NCBI GenBank assembly: GCA_003013855.2
Contig: ML058460.1
Span: forward strand, 1,488,001 to 1,552,000
Reading direction: 5' to 3'
DNA from: Liriodendron chinense
Taxonomy: Eukaryota; Streptophyta; Magnoliopsida; Magnoliales; Magnoliaceae
Length of the DNA: 64,000 bases
Shown here: one piece after another, positions 35,601 to 48,790 of the stretch
Position numbering within the stretch: the first letter of the stretch is position 1
Layout: every line of letters begins with the position of its first letter
The notes under the pieces: generated by a model
Database searches by the model: none
What the model was told of the DNA's origin: nothing
Seen by the model: only the letters and a program-made list of their open reading frames with translations
Translations under genes and position numbers: made by a program

Positions 35601-36247
35601 CTTGCAAATGTGATCCGGTCCTTCATCAGGTGGGTCCCACATCACAGCTTGTACCCGAATTGCCAGTTTCGTGTCGTTTTTTAGTCCTTGCTTTTATGGC
35701 TAAAAAAGGAGGCTAGGGACCTAGTTTAGTGGCTCGGTCTAATAGGTGGGCCTGTATGTAACTACTGGTTGTTTCTAGCCTTGTTTATATAAAAAATTTA
35801 TAGGGTAAAAAAAAAAAAAAAAAAAGCTTGTATGTTCCATGCCCAAGAATAGGTAGGTCCGAAAAGAAAACCAACCTACAAGTTATACTCAATTGGACCG
35901 ACGCTACACGTGGAAGGTGATCAAGCATCATAATACACTGCCACCAAAACACCCTTGAGTTCCTCTCCTGAAATCCTCCTGATCTCTGTACACTGCATGT
36001 GACCCATCTGAGGGGTGAAATGGCCTGGTATTTAGCCAAAAGACCAAAACCGTATGGCCCACATGATGTAAAGCTGGGATGTCTCAAGCATGCATGTGCC
36101 ATACTGGCATGTGTGGTTGCACAAGGCTCTACACGCATGTGGAACTACGGCCCATCTGAGGGGTGAACGGCCTGGTATTTAATCGATAGACCAAAACCGT
36201 GTGGCCCACATGATGGAAAGCTGGGATCTCTCAAGCATGTGCCATGC
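32661..36247. repeat. Shared non-coding segment, copy A
   Basis: 32661-34370 is homologous to 61702-63375, and 33395-36247 to 42845-46720. So the LINE 3' end and its flank were copied together, not inserted separately. No gene is recognisable; open frames on both strands are conserved only where they overlap repeat copies. Confidence 0.7.
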
Positions 36248-36248
36248 T

Positions 36249-36711
36249 TGTTAGTCTTGTATATTACAGAACAAAAGGATCAACTATGCATCAATAGTGG
36301 AGATCCAACATGATAATCTTAGAAGTCGTACCTGATTGGGAAGACATTCCTAATGTCGTCGTGTTGCTGAGAAGAACTCTTGGTCTTCCTCACCTTACAT
36401 CCTCATGAGAACCTCTCAATGGGACTAAGGTTTTCTCTTATCCGTTGGTGAGGGGACCAAGATATATATTTGTATAGTAGAGAGCTAGAGAAGCTTACCC
36501 ATCACACTTCTCCCTCTAGGTTCTCCACACTGTAGGTTTCCATATCCAGCTTAATAACCGCATATAGGGATCACGGTCCAAGCGTCCTGCCCCAAACCTA
36601 TTTGTAATGATTACAACTATAGTAGGGCCCACTGAATCGCTCAATCTATATAATCCAACGGTCATGATCTAAACCGATGATCATGTGTGGCCCACTTAAT
36701 GAATTCTTACA
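36249..36711 (-). repeat. 3' LTR of a second copia element
   Basis: Homology to copy B stops near 36247, where this begins (TGTTAGTCTTGTATATTAC; the true edge may be 36258). The other end is ATTCTTACA at 36711, directly followed by the purine tract TTTTCCCACTTGGG (plus strand), so the element runs on the minus strand. Confidence 0.6.
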
Positions 36712-36725
36712 TTTTCCCACTTGGG
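36712..36725 (-). promoter_or_regulatory. Polypurine tract of the second copia element
   Basis: CCCAAGTGGGAAAA in element orientation, immediately inside the LTR end at 36711; typical of copia elements. Confidence 0.6.
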
Positions 36726-37179
36726 CTACAGTACTGATCTTTGAAGGAAAAAAATATTTTATTTTATTTTGTAGAAAATATTTTATAAAATGCATTTGTT
36801 TCAAAAGTTCCTAATGGGCGCCCTACTTGATTTTCAAAACAATGCCGTTGGATAATTATAAGCAATGCTTGTCAAATTTGGTCCATCAAGATCACTGATA
36901 TTGGATCGAGGTAGTCAACACATTATTAAATCTTTTTGAAGTGCGACGAATCACGATCACAAATGTTAATAACTTTAACGACATGAATCAATGATATAGG
37001 TTATGATATGAAGATTACACGTCTAATGCGATCATATGTGTCTATCTTCAAGTGGTCCTACTATATGTGTCTCCAAGACACAAACCAAAGTCTTACTTAC
37101 TCAAAATTGAATGTGCATACTAAAGGAGAAGCAAGATATAAACTGAATAACAGAATCGTAAAAAATTAGATCTCCAATG

Positions 37180-37879
37180 TCTGTATCTGAATCGGATCAA
37201 AATGAAGCTCCCACTAATCTAATACTTCTTTGGGTAATCAAATTCCATAGAAGATATATGTCTCAAAAGTAACAAGACAAAACAACCTTTAAGGAGTAGA
37301 TCCGCCATCATCTGCTACGTGCAGATGAACTCTAAAGACACTAGACAATTCTGTACTGAATAAAGCTAACAACCATATTGCCTCATGCGTAGGCTCAAGA
37401 GAAGCTACGTATTCCGCTTTCATCATAGATGAAGCTATATTACGTCACGCTTTTCATGGTAAAGTTCCATTATAAAAAAAAAATGTAGCTTGAATTGAAC
37501 TTTTGCTAAAGGTAGTCAACAAAATCTGCATCTGTACATCCAACCAACTCCAAATGGTTGAACTTTCTAAATGTGAGTGCGAAGTCCTTTGTCCTTCGCA
37601 GGTAGCGCAACACTTCCTAATTAACAGCAATCTAATGATTCATTCCTGGATTGCTAAGGTACCTGCCTAACATTCCAACCACAAAAGCAATATCCGGACG
37701 TGTATTGACTTGAGCATACATGATGCTCCCTATTGCCGACGCATACAGAATAGCCTTCATCTTGTCATTTTATGTCATTCTTAGGACACTGAAATTGACC
37801 AAATTAGCTGTCACCTTTTACAATAGGTGCTTGGCCAGGAGCACAACCTTGCATGCCAAATCCAACGGCTAAGCTGATC

Positions 37880-37880
<1 letters not shown>
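37180..37880 (-). pseudogene. Second copia element: reverse transcriptase C-terminus and RNase H remnant
   Basis: Minus-strand reading from about 37770 gives YASAIGSIMYAQVNTRPDIA, then FVVGMLGRYLSNPGMNH, a Trp-to-stop, LRYLRRTKDFAL and GCTDADF. Further on (about 37450-37390) comes MMKAEYVASLEPTHEAIWLL of RNase H. Stops and shifts break it. Upstream reverse transcriptase is lost near 37880, where another insertion starts. Confidence 0.8.
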
Positions 37881-38612
<732 letters not shown>

Positions 38613-39124
38613 GTTCAGCTAGTTTCTAAATGAGGCCTGAATACCGGATACATGTGGGCTTAGTTGTAAAACTAGGCCCAAATGGGCAGTGGTGTGTTCG
38701 GTCTAAAATCAGGCCCAAGTGGGCAAGTTGGGTTCCAGAAAAAAAAAATATGAACAACTAAAGAATACATCACCAAAAGTCTATATTCAACAGTCTACAT
38801 GTGCTGCCCATTTGATGAGTCGACGACATGATTTTTTTTTTTTTTTTTTTTTTGGTCAAGGCATGTTAATGGAGAGCCCAAGTGATGACCCGCTTAGTTT
38901 CTATGATGAAAGGTTGGAAATAATATATTGGTTTCTATAATTAAGATTGCCGATGGTTTGCAGACCGACTGGATTAAGTGGGCTTGGCCAAGATTAGGGT
39001 TATCCACGCCGATCAATTCAGCTAAATACTTTCGCCCAAACCTATCCATCCAATCAACTGATTGTGGGGCAGAGTCATACGGAAGGATCAGAAGGTTCAA
39101 ATGGGCCACTTCTCACTAACCTAA
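38613..39124. other. Unassigned stretch with a poly-T run
   Basis: No gene is recognisable. A run of 24 T lies near 38831-38854. Short open frames on both strands overlap each other and look incidental. Confidence 0.4.
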
Positions 39125-39329
39125 GGGTCGGTTTGGATTTAATGAAACGGTGGAAAGGAAATATGGTTTCTCGTCAACAACAAAATCATAAGAGAGAAAA
39201 AGAAATTCAATTTCTCACGCAGATAATTTTCTTTCAAATTTCTCGCGCAGGAAATATGGTTCCTTTCCTGCATTTTCTCAGGAGTAGATTAGGTGCGGTC
39301 GGGTTACCTAAAACATTGCAACCCTTATC

Positions 39330-40290
39330 ATGGCCCACCTTGATGTATGTATCTTATATCCACACTGTACATCCATTTTTTCATATCATTTCAGTGCACA
39401 AACCCAAAAATGAAGTAGATCTAAATCTCAGGTGGACCATGCTATAAGAAACAATGGTGATTGAATGCCCAAACATTGAAAACTTCCTAGGGCTAACTGT
39501 AATATTTTTGTAATATTTATTTTCCATCCAATCCGTTGACAAGGTCACGTAATGTTACATGAAGATAAAAACCAAATGTCACCATGACCCAAAACTTTTG
39601 GGCCCCACAAAAAGTTTTTAATAATCAATCACCATTGTTTCCTATTGTCTGGTCCACCTAAGATTTAGATTTGTTTAGCGTTTAGGATTATGCCCAAAAA
39701 TGATATGCAAAAACATATGGATAGCATGGATATAGAATAACATCAAGTTAGGCCCCACAGTAAAGGTCGCATAGTCTTGGATAGGCTAGGTCTGTAGCTA
39801 ACCCGCTACCCTTTTTTGGGCATTGGATCCGTTGGTAACCCCTCTTATGCATATGGTGCAAGCGGTGTTGAAAAAGTTTTGTGGTCCCATATGATGTATG
39901 TATTTTGTAAATGTTGCCCATCCATTTTTCCAGCTCATTTTAGGGCATGAGCCTAAAAACAAGGCAAATCCAAATCTCAGGTGGACCACACTATAGGAAA
40001 CAGTGGTGATTGAATGATCAGCATTAAAAACTTCTTTGGGGCCACAAATGTTTTAGACCAAACCATAAAAAAACAGTGGTAGTGGTGATTGAATGCCCAT
40101 CATGATATGTGATGTCTGTGTGACCTAAGGAACAAGTTGGATGGCAACTAAATCTTATAGTGCCTTAGAAAGCTTTTAGTGGTGGGCATTCAACCACCAT
40201 TGTTTCTAGTAGTACGGTCCACCTGAGATTTGAATATACTTCATTTTTGTGCTAAAGCCTTAAAATGAGGGGGCAAATTAAATGTCCACC
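39330..40290. repeat. Two fold-back family elements inside the Harbinger-like element
   Basis: One spans about 39335-39770 (GGCCCACCTTGATGTATGTA ... ACATCAAGTTAGGCCCCACA) and a second about 39875-40290, with family phrases such as GGTGGACCACACTATAGGAAACAGTGGTGATTGAATG split over it. Confidence 0.65.
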
Positions 40291-40417
40291 AGTGCTAATA
40301 CAGCTGAAAATCGATGGCCCGGTTTGAGACTAGATGTCTATGTATGGATTGTTAAGATCTGGTCCATATGGTTTAAGATTCAATAATCTGTAGATCCACC
40401 ATATTCAATGCACTATC

Positions 40418-40901
40418 GGCTCTGATACCAACTATAAAATTCTGTATTTTGCGGAATACATAAGACCATGCAGTGCATCGGCTATGTAGATTAGATAATC
40501 TGAAACACAAAATATAAATCGTACCTATTTGGCGGGCCATCTCAAATTTAAGATCTGGATCTTCCTCTCTTAGAATTGCTGTAGAGAAAACCTTAGATGG
40601 GAACTTGTTTTCAGTGTAATTTTGGATTGGGGACCCAGCAACATTTAAATAGGGATTGTAGTGGGTGTGGCAGTATTTGAAACCCATCAAAACATTTTCA
40701 CCTTTACTCCACACGAATTTCATATCTTAAGAGTCCATGCCTAGCTATAACACTGCTTTCAGACAGTTAAGACGTACACCCCCGTTATCTCTACGAGATC
40801 ACACTGTATTGGGGTCCACTGATTGGTCCTCTTATAGACATGGCACCTATATCAGATCTGGGCCATTGATCAGTTGAGCCTACCATATAGAAAAACTTAC
40901 A
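40418..40901 (-). repeat. Copia LTR with adjoining primer site (third copia family)
   Basis: In minus orientation TGGTATCAGAGCC (plus 40418-40430) is a perfect initiator-Met primer site, preceded by about 470 bp ending at plus 40901 in ACTTACA, the complement of an LTR start TGTAAGT. The sequence is not collinear with the LTR at 36249-36711, so it belongs to another family. It lies inside the Harbinger-like element; no coding part remains. Confidence 0.55.
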
Positions 40902-41026
40902 TAAAATGCTATTGATAAACAAACATGAGAAATATTATTTACTTTCCTATACTTTTGTGGAAATAAGTTTTCATATGAAATATAATTTCCTTTCCTATCC
41001 TTTCCGCAAATCCAAACAAGCCCTAA

Positions 41027-41834
41027 TAGAGTTTTCGTGCTTATACATTTGGGCCAAGCTTGGGCTTATGTAGAAGTCGGCTTTCTTAGTTTGTATAGCC
41101 GATTAATCAAGGTCTCTGATTGAGAATCTTTAATACATATGTATTAAAATCAAGACAAGGTGAATACATGTCTATATCCTTGGACTTTATAGGCTAGGAC
41201 ATGTGGTTACCGGGTTTTGGGACAGGCCCGGGCCCAAAAAAAGGCCTGGGCCTCTAGTTATTAATTGGGGCTGAAGTTCAGGCACCATCAGCCTATGTAA
41301 GCACGGCCTGAGGTCAGGCTAGACCACGAGTATAAATCTGATTGTAATTATGATTTTAGCCACTATATTGATGGAGACTATCTCCAAATTTTGTCAAATA
41401 TCTGACCCCGTGGGATATTGGTCTCCATGGATGAACTTCTTTTAAGTATAATCAGTACATGCTGCCTTCTCTTTGGCGCCATTGCTTGAATAATTTGCAT
41501 AAATAAGTCAAAAATAATTTTGAGTGAGAAGGCAATTCTTATCTAGTGTAATAAATATGAATTGTTGATTTCCTATGCTTTGTTTTGGATGTTTGGGAAT
41601 ATCTGAACAAATTGGCATTTGAGATGAGCAATCTTAGTGAGCCCCAAGATGATGGTACGTCAGCTAGTTACATTGAGCTTTTCTAGTATAGTAATATGGA
41701 CCATCCATTTGATGTTAGGATTATCGTATCAGAGTAATTTTTAGGAGCATTTGGCAGCCGAAGGTGGGCACATGTTATGTACTATCCTAGCAATTGTTGG
41801 ACATTTAAATTTTAAGCAATATGAACCATTTAAT

Positions 41835-41916
<82 letters not shown>

Positions 41917-42419
41917 CCATACCTCTAGATTTTTATTAATTATTTTTGTTTTATGGATGAAGGCATAAAAGAGGAAGATGAATGCTTTGACACTCCGCAA
42001 GTGGATGGATGGGAAGCTGGTGGTTAGACATTACTAAGAAACTGCGTACATGGCTTGCAACAATTTCATTCTAAACTGTCCAAGTTGTGATAGAAGTTTA
42101 TATTTGTCATGCACTACAATTACCATTATTTGGTTATCTAAGTACTATTAGACTGCTGGAAATTGATTGGGCGGTTGAAAATGAAAAACCAATGTTTTCA
42201 CGAATCAAAGGTTAGGGAATATGTTTTTAAGACGTTAGCTTAGTAATGGGAGAGAATAATTTGTAACAATAGATTAATGGTCTTATGTGGGGTCCACTTT
42301 CTATGGCTAGGGGATCCAACCTGTCTAGAAGGGTCTTCCCATTGTGAAAGTTAGACACTCCAAATATTAGCTGATCCCTCCATGAAAGTTGGACAAGGTC
42401 TTGGGTGGTTGTCAACTGT
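41027..42419. other. Unassigned stretch with a (CT)n(TA)n microsatellite
   Basis: A CT tract followed by a TA tract lies at about 41838-41914. GGCCTGGGCC-type phrases occur near 41227-41260. I see no gene or complete element. Confidence 0.45.
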
Positions 42420-44904
42420 TTTCTAGAGCTGAGGCCTACATAATGATTGGATGGCCTGATTTTTTGGAGCATTCCAAAATGATGGTAGGGCTCATTGACT
42501 GCACCTGTTAGATTGAGTACACATGCAAAACCCACACCTTTGGTACGGTTGTAGACTAAGTGAAGATAACCTTGTTTCAACACTGAGGTCCTGGTATTGA
42601 TTCCCAATATTGGGGTTGGCTAACAATGAAGTGTGACTAACAGTGTGGGTGGGTGTTCTAACAGTGGGATGTGTGTGCTAACGCAAAAAATAAATAAATA
42701 AAAGGTGAGTCCTAGGCAAGTAAATAAGCACGTGAATAGGTGGATAAGTAAGGTATACAGCAGGTAGATAACTTGTCCGCTAAAATGAGTAACCTTTCAC
42801 AAGCAGATGAATCACTTGGCTATGCTTATAGGATTTGGAGAGCTCGTATGACATTGTCAATAGTAACCTTTGACAAATGGTGCGGAGTACCTAATGGTTA
42901 GATTAGCCTGTTCTTTGAAGCATCCCATATTAATCATCGTAGGGCTTTTTGAATGTACCTGTTAGATGGAATATACACGAAAAATTAGTGGGCCCCATGA
43001 AGGTGTAATTGGGTGAATAAGTGAAGGCAAGGTTGAATAACTTCTCCGCTGAGATGGCTAACTTTCTACACGCCGCAGAATAAGCTTATGATCTACAAGG
43101 ACACGCATAGAAACCTGCGGCTCTTTGTTGACTGAAATGGTCTAAATGCCTTTGTTTATTTTTTATTTTTTATCTCTTATAACGTGAAAGAGTGCTTACA
43201 TCTGCCAATCATAACAAATAATAAAATGAGCAGCATCATACACATGTTCCTTGCATGTATGTGTGGCTGGAAACTGGATTGAAAGATATTTGGCCTTTCT
43301 AGTTGGATTGAATCTCATTCAAATTTTTAATAAACTTTAAGAAAGTGCAATATGTGAGCTAGAACATAGTTCATGGCTCCAGCCATTTGCTAATGTGATC
43401 TTAAATACCAAAGATTTTTAATGGGAATTCTTACAAATTCAGACCGGACAAAACCATCACTCTTACCAAATTGCGCTTGTCAGCATTGTGGGTACACCGT
43501 ACACATGGTGTGTTCATGACATCCAACCCTTCCAGTGGGTGCATGATACCAAGATGACCACACGGACTAAAACTCTGGCCTTTCCCATCATTAAGTGGGC
43601 CAATTGGGAATTTGAGGGTTTTGTGAGTTTTTTTTTTGTTCTTATGTCGTGACTTATTTGATGATTGGATTCGATTGATTATTTGTTGTAACATGCAATT
43701 TGGAATTTTGGGTGTGAGTTTACCCACGTGAGAATGTACGGGTTCAACTGCATTGGACGGATGATTCCTATGTTTAGTTTTATAGTGGTAAAATCATAAA
43801 GGATGATACATTATCTTTATAGCACTTGGGATGGGCCAAACAAACAGCCCTTATCATCATGACCAGATGCGTAAGTTGGTCTTGGATGTCATACATACCA
43901 CGTTTGCAATGATCAACTCTACCACTGTTTAATAAGAGAAGGGAATTAGGCCATTTTGCTTACTTTTATTTTATTATTATTTTTTTTAAGATCAACTTTT
44001 TATTTTATTATTTTCTTTTTTTTTTTACCATTCGGCTTACTGAACAAGCAGGTTCAAGAGCATTAGGCAAAGTGACTTCAAATTTTTATCAGGGCCTAGT
44101 TTCTTGGGTTAGATTCCACTATAGTTAAATTTTTCCACCGCACACATAGGTGTGCAGTCAAGACCGTCCAAACCTCTGGGCTATTTAGATGGAGCCTAAC
44201 CTAAAATTTAGGCTTCGAATATGTAATAACCATCAGATAATTTGGGTTGGAATTTGCATTGCTCACTATTTTACTTTTAACCATCCATTTGGTTGTGAAT
44301 ACATGATTGGCTAGGATTGCTTGATTAGTATGATTTTAGAAATACGTTGTTATCTGCAATGTGCCTCACAACTGAAGTTTGCAACAGATATTTGAACTTG
44401 ATTGTTAATGTGTGGATGAGTAAGAATCCATGGCGAAAATATAACCTCACCTATTGCTACAGGATAATCCAGACTACTTGCATTGGATATGGGATTGCGA
44501 TTCAGTGATCCAAACAGTTAATATAATGATGCATGCATTAACGGTAGTTTTCTTAAAACTCTACAAGATTATAATATACAAAATTTAGCCCAGAAACAAT
44601 AGGCCAGCCCAACCTATTTTTCAGGCATGAGCTCTCTGTGCTAGGCCCATGTTGGCCTTGGATCGGCTTAGACCTTGGGTCTCAAGTGAGGTTGGGCCTG
44701 GGCCTAGCTAGCCTAGCCCGCTCATTGGAACCCCTATCATGCGCCTGTTCTATGCCAGGACCACTTCCATTCTACCAGTGGCCAAAGGATGCAAAAGCCC
44801 AAGAAGATATGAAGAGCCAGTGCCCAGTGGATGGAGGAGATAATCAAACGAACTGGAAGATAATAGACTGTTCGATCAGCAAGCGGTCCATAAAAGGACG
44901 TTAA

Positions 44905-45956
44905 GGGCCTCTTTGGATACAACCAAATAAGTTGCTTTTCTTACTGATAGCAGCAGTTCAGTAACTTATTTCAGATAAGTTAGTTTGGTTAATGAAGATT
45001 TATAATTACTTATTTTATGAAAATCAAGTTCAGTACTTCAGTATTTTTATTTTGCTTTTTCACTTTTCATCCACCAACTGCAATAGAGGTGGTGCTCGTC
45101 CATAGCTATAAACGGTGATGGTTTTTGTTGGAACTGCCCAGCCCATGTTGACCATCTAGCTTGTTGGGGCCCATTGTGATGTATTTGATCCACGCCGTCC
45201 ATTTGGCCTGGATGTGAGTGGGGCTAGTATGTGAGGCAGATCTAAGCCTCAGGTGGACCCCACATCAGGAAGCAACGGTGATAATGATCACACCGTTGAA
45301 TCCTCCCTAGGCTCAACATTATGTGTTTTACTCATGCCATTTATCTATTTTTCCAACTAGTTCTGGGTGGCCCACTGGGTAGTGGGGCCACATGCCATGC
45401 ACATGAAATCCACACCGTCCACTCTTGTTGGTCCAGCCCAAAAACGAAACAGAATCCGATCTCAGGTAGATCGCACCTCAGGAAACAATGGTCATTGACA
45501 CTCACCATTGGTCGGCCCTAATGATAAGTAGCCCATATCCAAGGCGGGGCCCACATGATGGACGGCCCACATTAAAGGTGGCTCCACATGATGGGCAGTG
45601 GATATTGATGGTGGGCCCACTTGATGGATGACTAACATCAAAGGTGGGCCCTACATAAAGAACGGTGCAAATTGCCCACATCCAAGGTGGGCCCACATGA
45701 TGTACTACCACATCAAAGATAGGGCCCACACAATGAACAATCCACACCAAAGGTTGGCCCCAAATGATGGATGGTGGATGTGCAGTGACCAAACATACTC
45801 AAGGAATGATGTTGGAAACGAACATGCTTTTCTACTTTTTAGGTTGGTAAGCATGTTTTTTACCAAACATACTTATTTGCTAATTAAGTAGAAACCAAGA
45901 TAAGTTACTTATCTAATAAGTAGCTTATCTTAAGCAACTTACCATCCAAACGGCCC
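44905..45956. mobile_element. PIF/Harbinger-like (Tourist-type) element with TAA target duplication
   Basis: Ends are GGGCCTCTTTGGATAC and, inverted, GGGCCGTTTGGATGG. TAA flanks both sides (44902-44904 and 45957-45959), and copy A at about 35533 reads ACATTAAACGAAAG without the insert, so this is a real insertion. Just inside the ends, AATAAGTTGC and GCAACTTA continue the inverted repeat. No transposase is present. Confidence 0.8.
45535..45790. repeat. Degenerate ~50-bp minisatellite of GGTGGGCCCACATGATGG units
   Basis: The phrase GGTGGGCCCACATGATGGAC followed by a CCCACATCAAA-type linker repeats five or six times with changes. It resembles the fold-back core and lies inside the Harbinger-like element. 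Open frames across it are repeat artefacts. Confidence 0.7.
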
Positions 45957-46720
45957 TAAATGAAAGAATACAGCATGAATAGCTATTCCCTTTCAACAGA
46001 GCCGATATGTACTTGCAAATGTGATCCGGTCCTTCATCAGGCTGGTCCGACATAACAGCTTGTACCCAAATTGCCAGTTTCATGGCTATTTTTTAGTCCT
46101 TGCTTTTATGGCTAAAAAGGAGGCCAGGGGCTTATTTTAGTGGCTTAGGGTGCTTTTCTGTTGGGTCTCATAGGTGGGTCCAAGTCTTTTTTGCTAGGGC
46201 TGGCCTGAATATAACCGCTAGCTGGATGTTTCTAGCCCTGTTTATATAATAAAAAATTTACAGCTAACCAAAAAAAAAAAAAAAAAACGCTTGTATGTTC
46301 CATGTTCAAGAATAAGTGGGTCCGAAAAGAAAACCAACCCACACGTTGTACTCATTTGGAACCACACTACACGTGGAAGGAGATCAAGCATTATATTGAA
46401 TACACTGCCAAAACACCCTTCAGTTCCTCTCCTGAAATCCTCCTGATCTCTCTATACACTGTGACCCATCTGAGGGCTGAAACGGCCTGGTATTTAACCA
46501 AAAGACCAAAACCCGTATGGCCCACATGATGGAAATTAACCCGGGATGTCTCAAGCATGTGTCATACTGGCATGTGTGGTTGCACAAGGCTCTACACGCA
46601 TGTGGAACACTGCGACCCATCTGAGGGGTGAAACGGCCTGGTATTTAACCGAAAGACCAAAACCGCATGGCCCACATGATGGAAAGCTGGGATCTCTCAA
46701 GCATGTGCCATCCTGGCATG

Positions 46721-47519
46721 TGTGATTGCACAATTCACTCTACACGCATATGTGGGCTGTAGCAAGGGGCATGCGACCAACTTTATTTTAACTTCTGCCA
46801 TTTGTGCAAGGCAATCAGGACCGCTGAATTGGAGGACCAATGGCGCCCCAAAAGGCAAGGGGACCGAACTGTGGTAGCCATCTGATCACTAACCTTGGGA
46901 AAGGATGGATCACTCAAAGCATAGCAATGGTCCAGATTCAATGAGAAAAACCATAGTTTAAAAATACCAAATTGCACTCGATACGAAACGCAGTTGGGTC
47001 GAGTCAACTCCAAAACTCGGATGAGTCCTCAGGTCGTACCAGTTTTAATTTTCCAATTTCTTTACTAATCTTTATTTTTCAAAAGATCAAAATAATATAT
47101 AAATTACACCAAGTTGTGCTCAATGGAGTAAAGTTTTATTGAATTTGGTCTAGTCTTTTAAGATACGAGTTGAGTTATTTTTGGGTTATGACAAACAAGG
47201 GTCTAAATTGGGTTTTTATCAAGTCTTCGTAGAAGCTGATCAAGTTGATTGGGTGAGCCGAGTCCAACTTCTTCTAGTTTATAGACAACGATGAGCAAAG
47301 TTCACAACTGGATAGTCAGGGTTGTCTTATCGCTACAATCTTTGACCTGTCGTCCATATAAGCAGTGGCCCACCATATCAACAATATCAATCATAGCATA
47401 AATTGGACTGCATAGGACTTAAATCAACAAAACATAGTCTTTTATTCTGAGTAAAATTACAAAAGGACGGCTCTCAAAGCACAACACAGACCATAACTAA
47501 ACGGTACCCAAACTAGAAA
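46721..47519. other. Unassigned stretch upstream of the O-methyltransferase remnant
   Basis: I see no gene or named repeat here. The part near 47400-47519 lies downstream of the pseudogene stop and may be its old 3' untranslated region. Confidence 0.35.
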
Positions 47520-47819
47520 TCATTTCTTCAAGAACTCCATGACCCAAGAGCCATAAGTGCAACATATGACTTTAAAACTGTCGAACCCAGCTCCCTTTGC
47601 CAAGGCCTCGAATTCATTCTTCGTCCTCTCCTTTCCACCCGGATTGTGGGCCAACATGATATTGTCTATATGGAAGACGTTGCGGGCTGCGAGGTTAGTC
47701 ACCGGGGCCACTAGAAGAATTGACTCAGCGATGACCACCTTCCCAGAGTTCGGCAACGCTTTGTACCATTTCTTCAGAATCTTCGCACAGTGCTCGTCAC
47801 TCTAGTCATGGAGTATCCA
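47520..47819 (-). pseudogene. Lone last exon of a COMT-type O-methyltransferase, with a Trp-to-stop change
   Basis: Reading from 47819 after an acceptor AG, the exon gives WILHD, a TAG stop, SDEHCAKILKKWYKALPNSG, then MLAHNPGGKERTKNEFEALA and ends GSWVMEFLKK. It is 300 nt including the stop, exactly the size of exon 4 of the intact gene at 56531-56830. The catalytic His of ILHD and the Glu of GGKERT are both in place, so this copy came from a canonical COMT. The stop replaces the Trp of the family phrase LHDWSDEHC (TGG to TAG). No earlier exons are visible up to 50 kb, so the copy is both truncated and nonsense-mutated. It probably arose by duplication in the same cluster as the intact gene. 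Confidence 0.85.
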
Positions 47820-48790
47820 CTGTAAGTTTCATGTAGCATTACCAAACACTCAAATCAGATCGCTCATAAACACAACATGCCAAAAGAGGAGTTTATTTTA
47901 CCGCATGGGCCCACATGCAGGGATGGTCTGATGATCAGGACCGGCCATCTTCTGGATGTTGCTGTTGATGGATATAGTTCTCTGAACACGATGGGAGGAT
48001 TTTCCTTATTTTTTTTAGGTTAATGTGAATCAATGAGAAATTTTCAAATCAATGGTGAAGATTGAGTGCAAGACCTATCTGTTCAGCTTACTTTTTGAAT
48101 CTTTGCTTGTCCACTGTAGCATCCAGAAATGAAGGATTTCAGTCGCATAACCATTTCTCTGCGTCGGCCTATCAACAATCAATGGGCTAGCACGTTCATG
48201 AAAAACTCAGTTTCAAAAAGAGAAATGCCAAGCGCGCACGGGTTGTTCTGTCCAGGCTATTGTGCAGTCTAGGTCACGGAGTTTTGCATAAGTAGTTTTT
48301 AATTCTAGTTGTTATGCTATATAAAGGGCGTGATGTGGGAATAGGGTGATGCGGGATTAGGGTTAATGGCCATTGGAGCCGGGTATCTTAGAGGGATTGA
48401 GAGAGTTCCAGAGTGAGAGAAAAAGCTTATGAGGCTTGGATTTCTTTTGTGGGGCTTAATTTAGGTAAAATGGATGGACGATGAAGATCTCATCAACAGT
48501 ATAAGTGGACCCACTGTAAGTTCTCAGTATGTCGTCACGTGCTATCATTACTAGAGGTGTAAAATCAACTTTTATACTTTAAAAGGGAGCTGCCGTTACC
48601 TTTATGTGAGTCAAAGTCAAATAAGCTATTATTTTACTCTATTTTGAAAAGCACAAGTACTATTTAAAAGCAACTTTTTTTTTTTTTTTGTCAATGGCCC
48701 AAAAGGTAAGTGGCTGTACAACATTGTCTCTACTTTTGTTGTCAATCTGTGAGTAAAAGTCAACTAATATGTAATTTGATCATATTTTTA
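47820..48790. other. Unassigned stretch next to the pseudogene
   Basis: It would hold the last intron and earlier exons if the O-methyltransferase copy were complete, but no methyltransferase motif is found. A poly-T run lies at about 48670-48690. Confidence 0.35.

Larger units (their letters stand above)
39125..41023. mobile_element. PIF/Harbinger-like (Tourist-type) element, 1.9 kb
   Basis: The left end GGGTCGGTTTGGATTT and the inverted right end GGGCTTGTTTGGATTT form a terminal repeat of the GGGCCTGTTTGG type. TAA is present on both sides (39122-39124 and 41024-41026), the target of this superfamily. Subterminal TTTCC/GGAAA-rich sequence is shared by the ends. No transposase is seen; the interior carries fold-back repeats and a copia LTR. 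Confidence 0.6.
42420..46720. repeat. Shared non-coding segment, copy B, with a Harbinger insertion
   Basis: 42845-44904 and 45957-46720 follow 33395-35535 and 35536-36247 of copy A. Near 42440-42530 an extra diverged copy of the GCATCCC...CACCTGTTAGAT block precedes the main one. The only large difference is the 1052-bp insertion at 44905-45956. No gene is evident. Confidence 0.7.

Noticed and set aside
40373..40723. 116-residue minus-strand frame
   Set aside because: It runs across a copia primer site and LTR, which are non-coding.
45502..45792. Overlapping 87- and 96-residue frames on opposite strands
   Set aside because: Both are translations of the GGTGGGCCCACATGATGG minisatellite.
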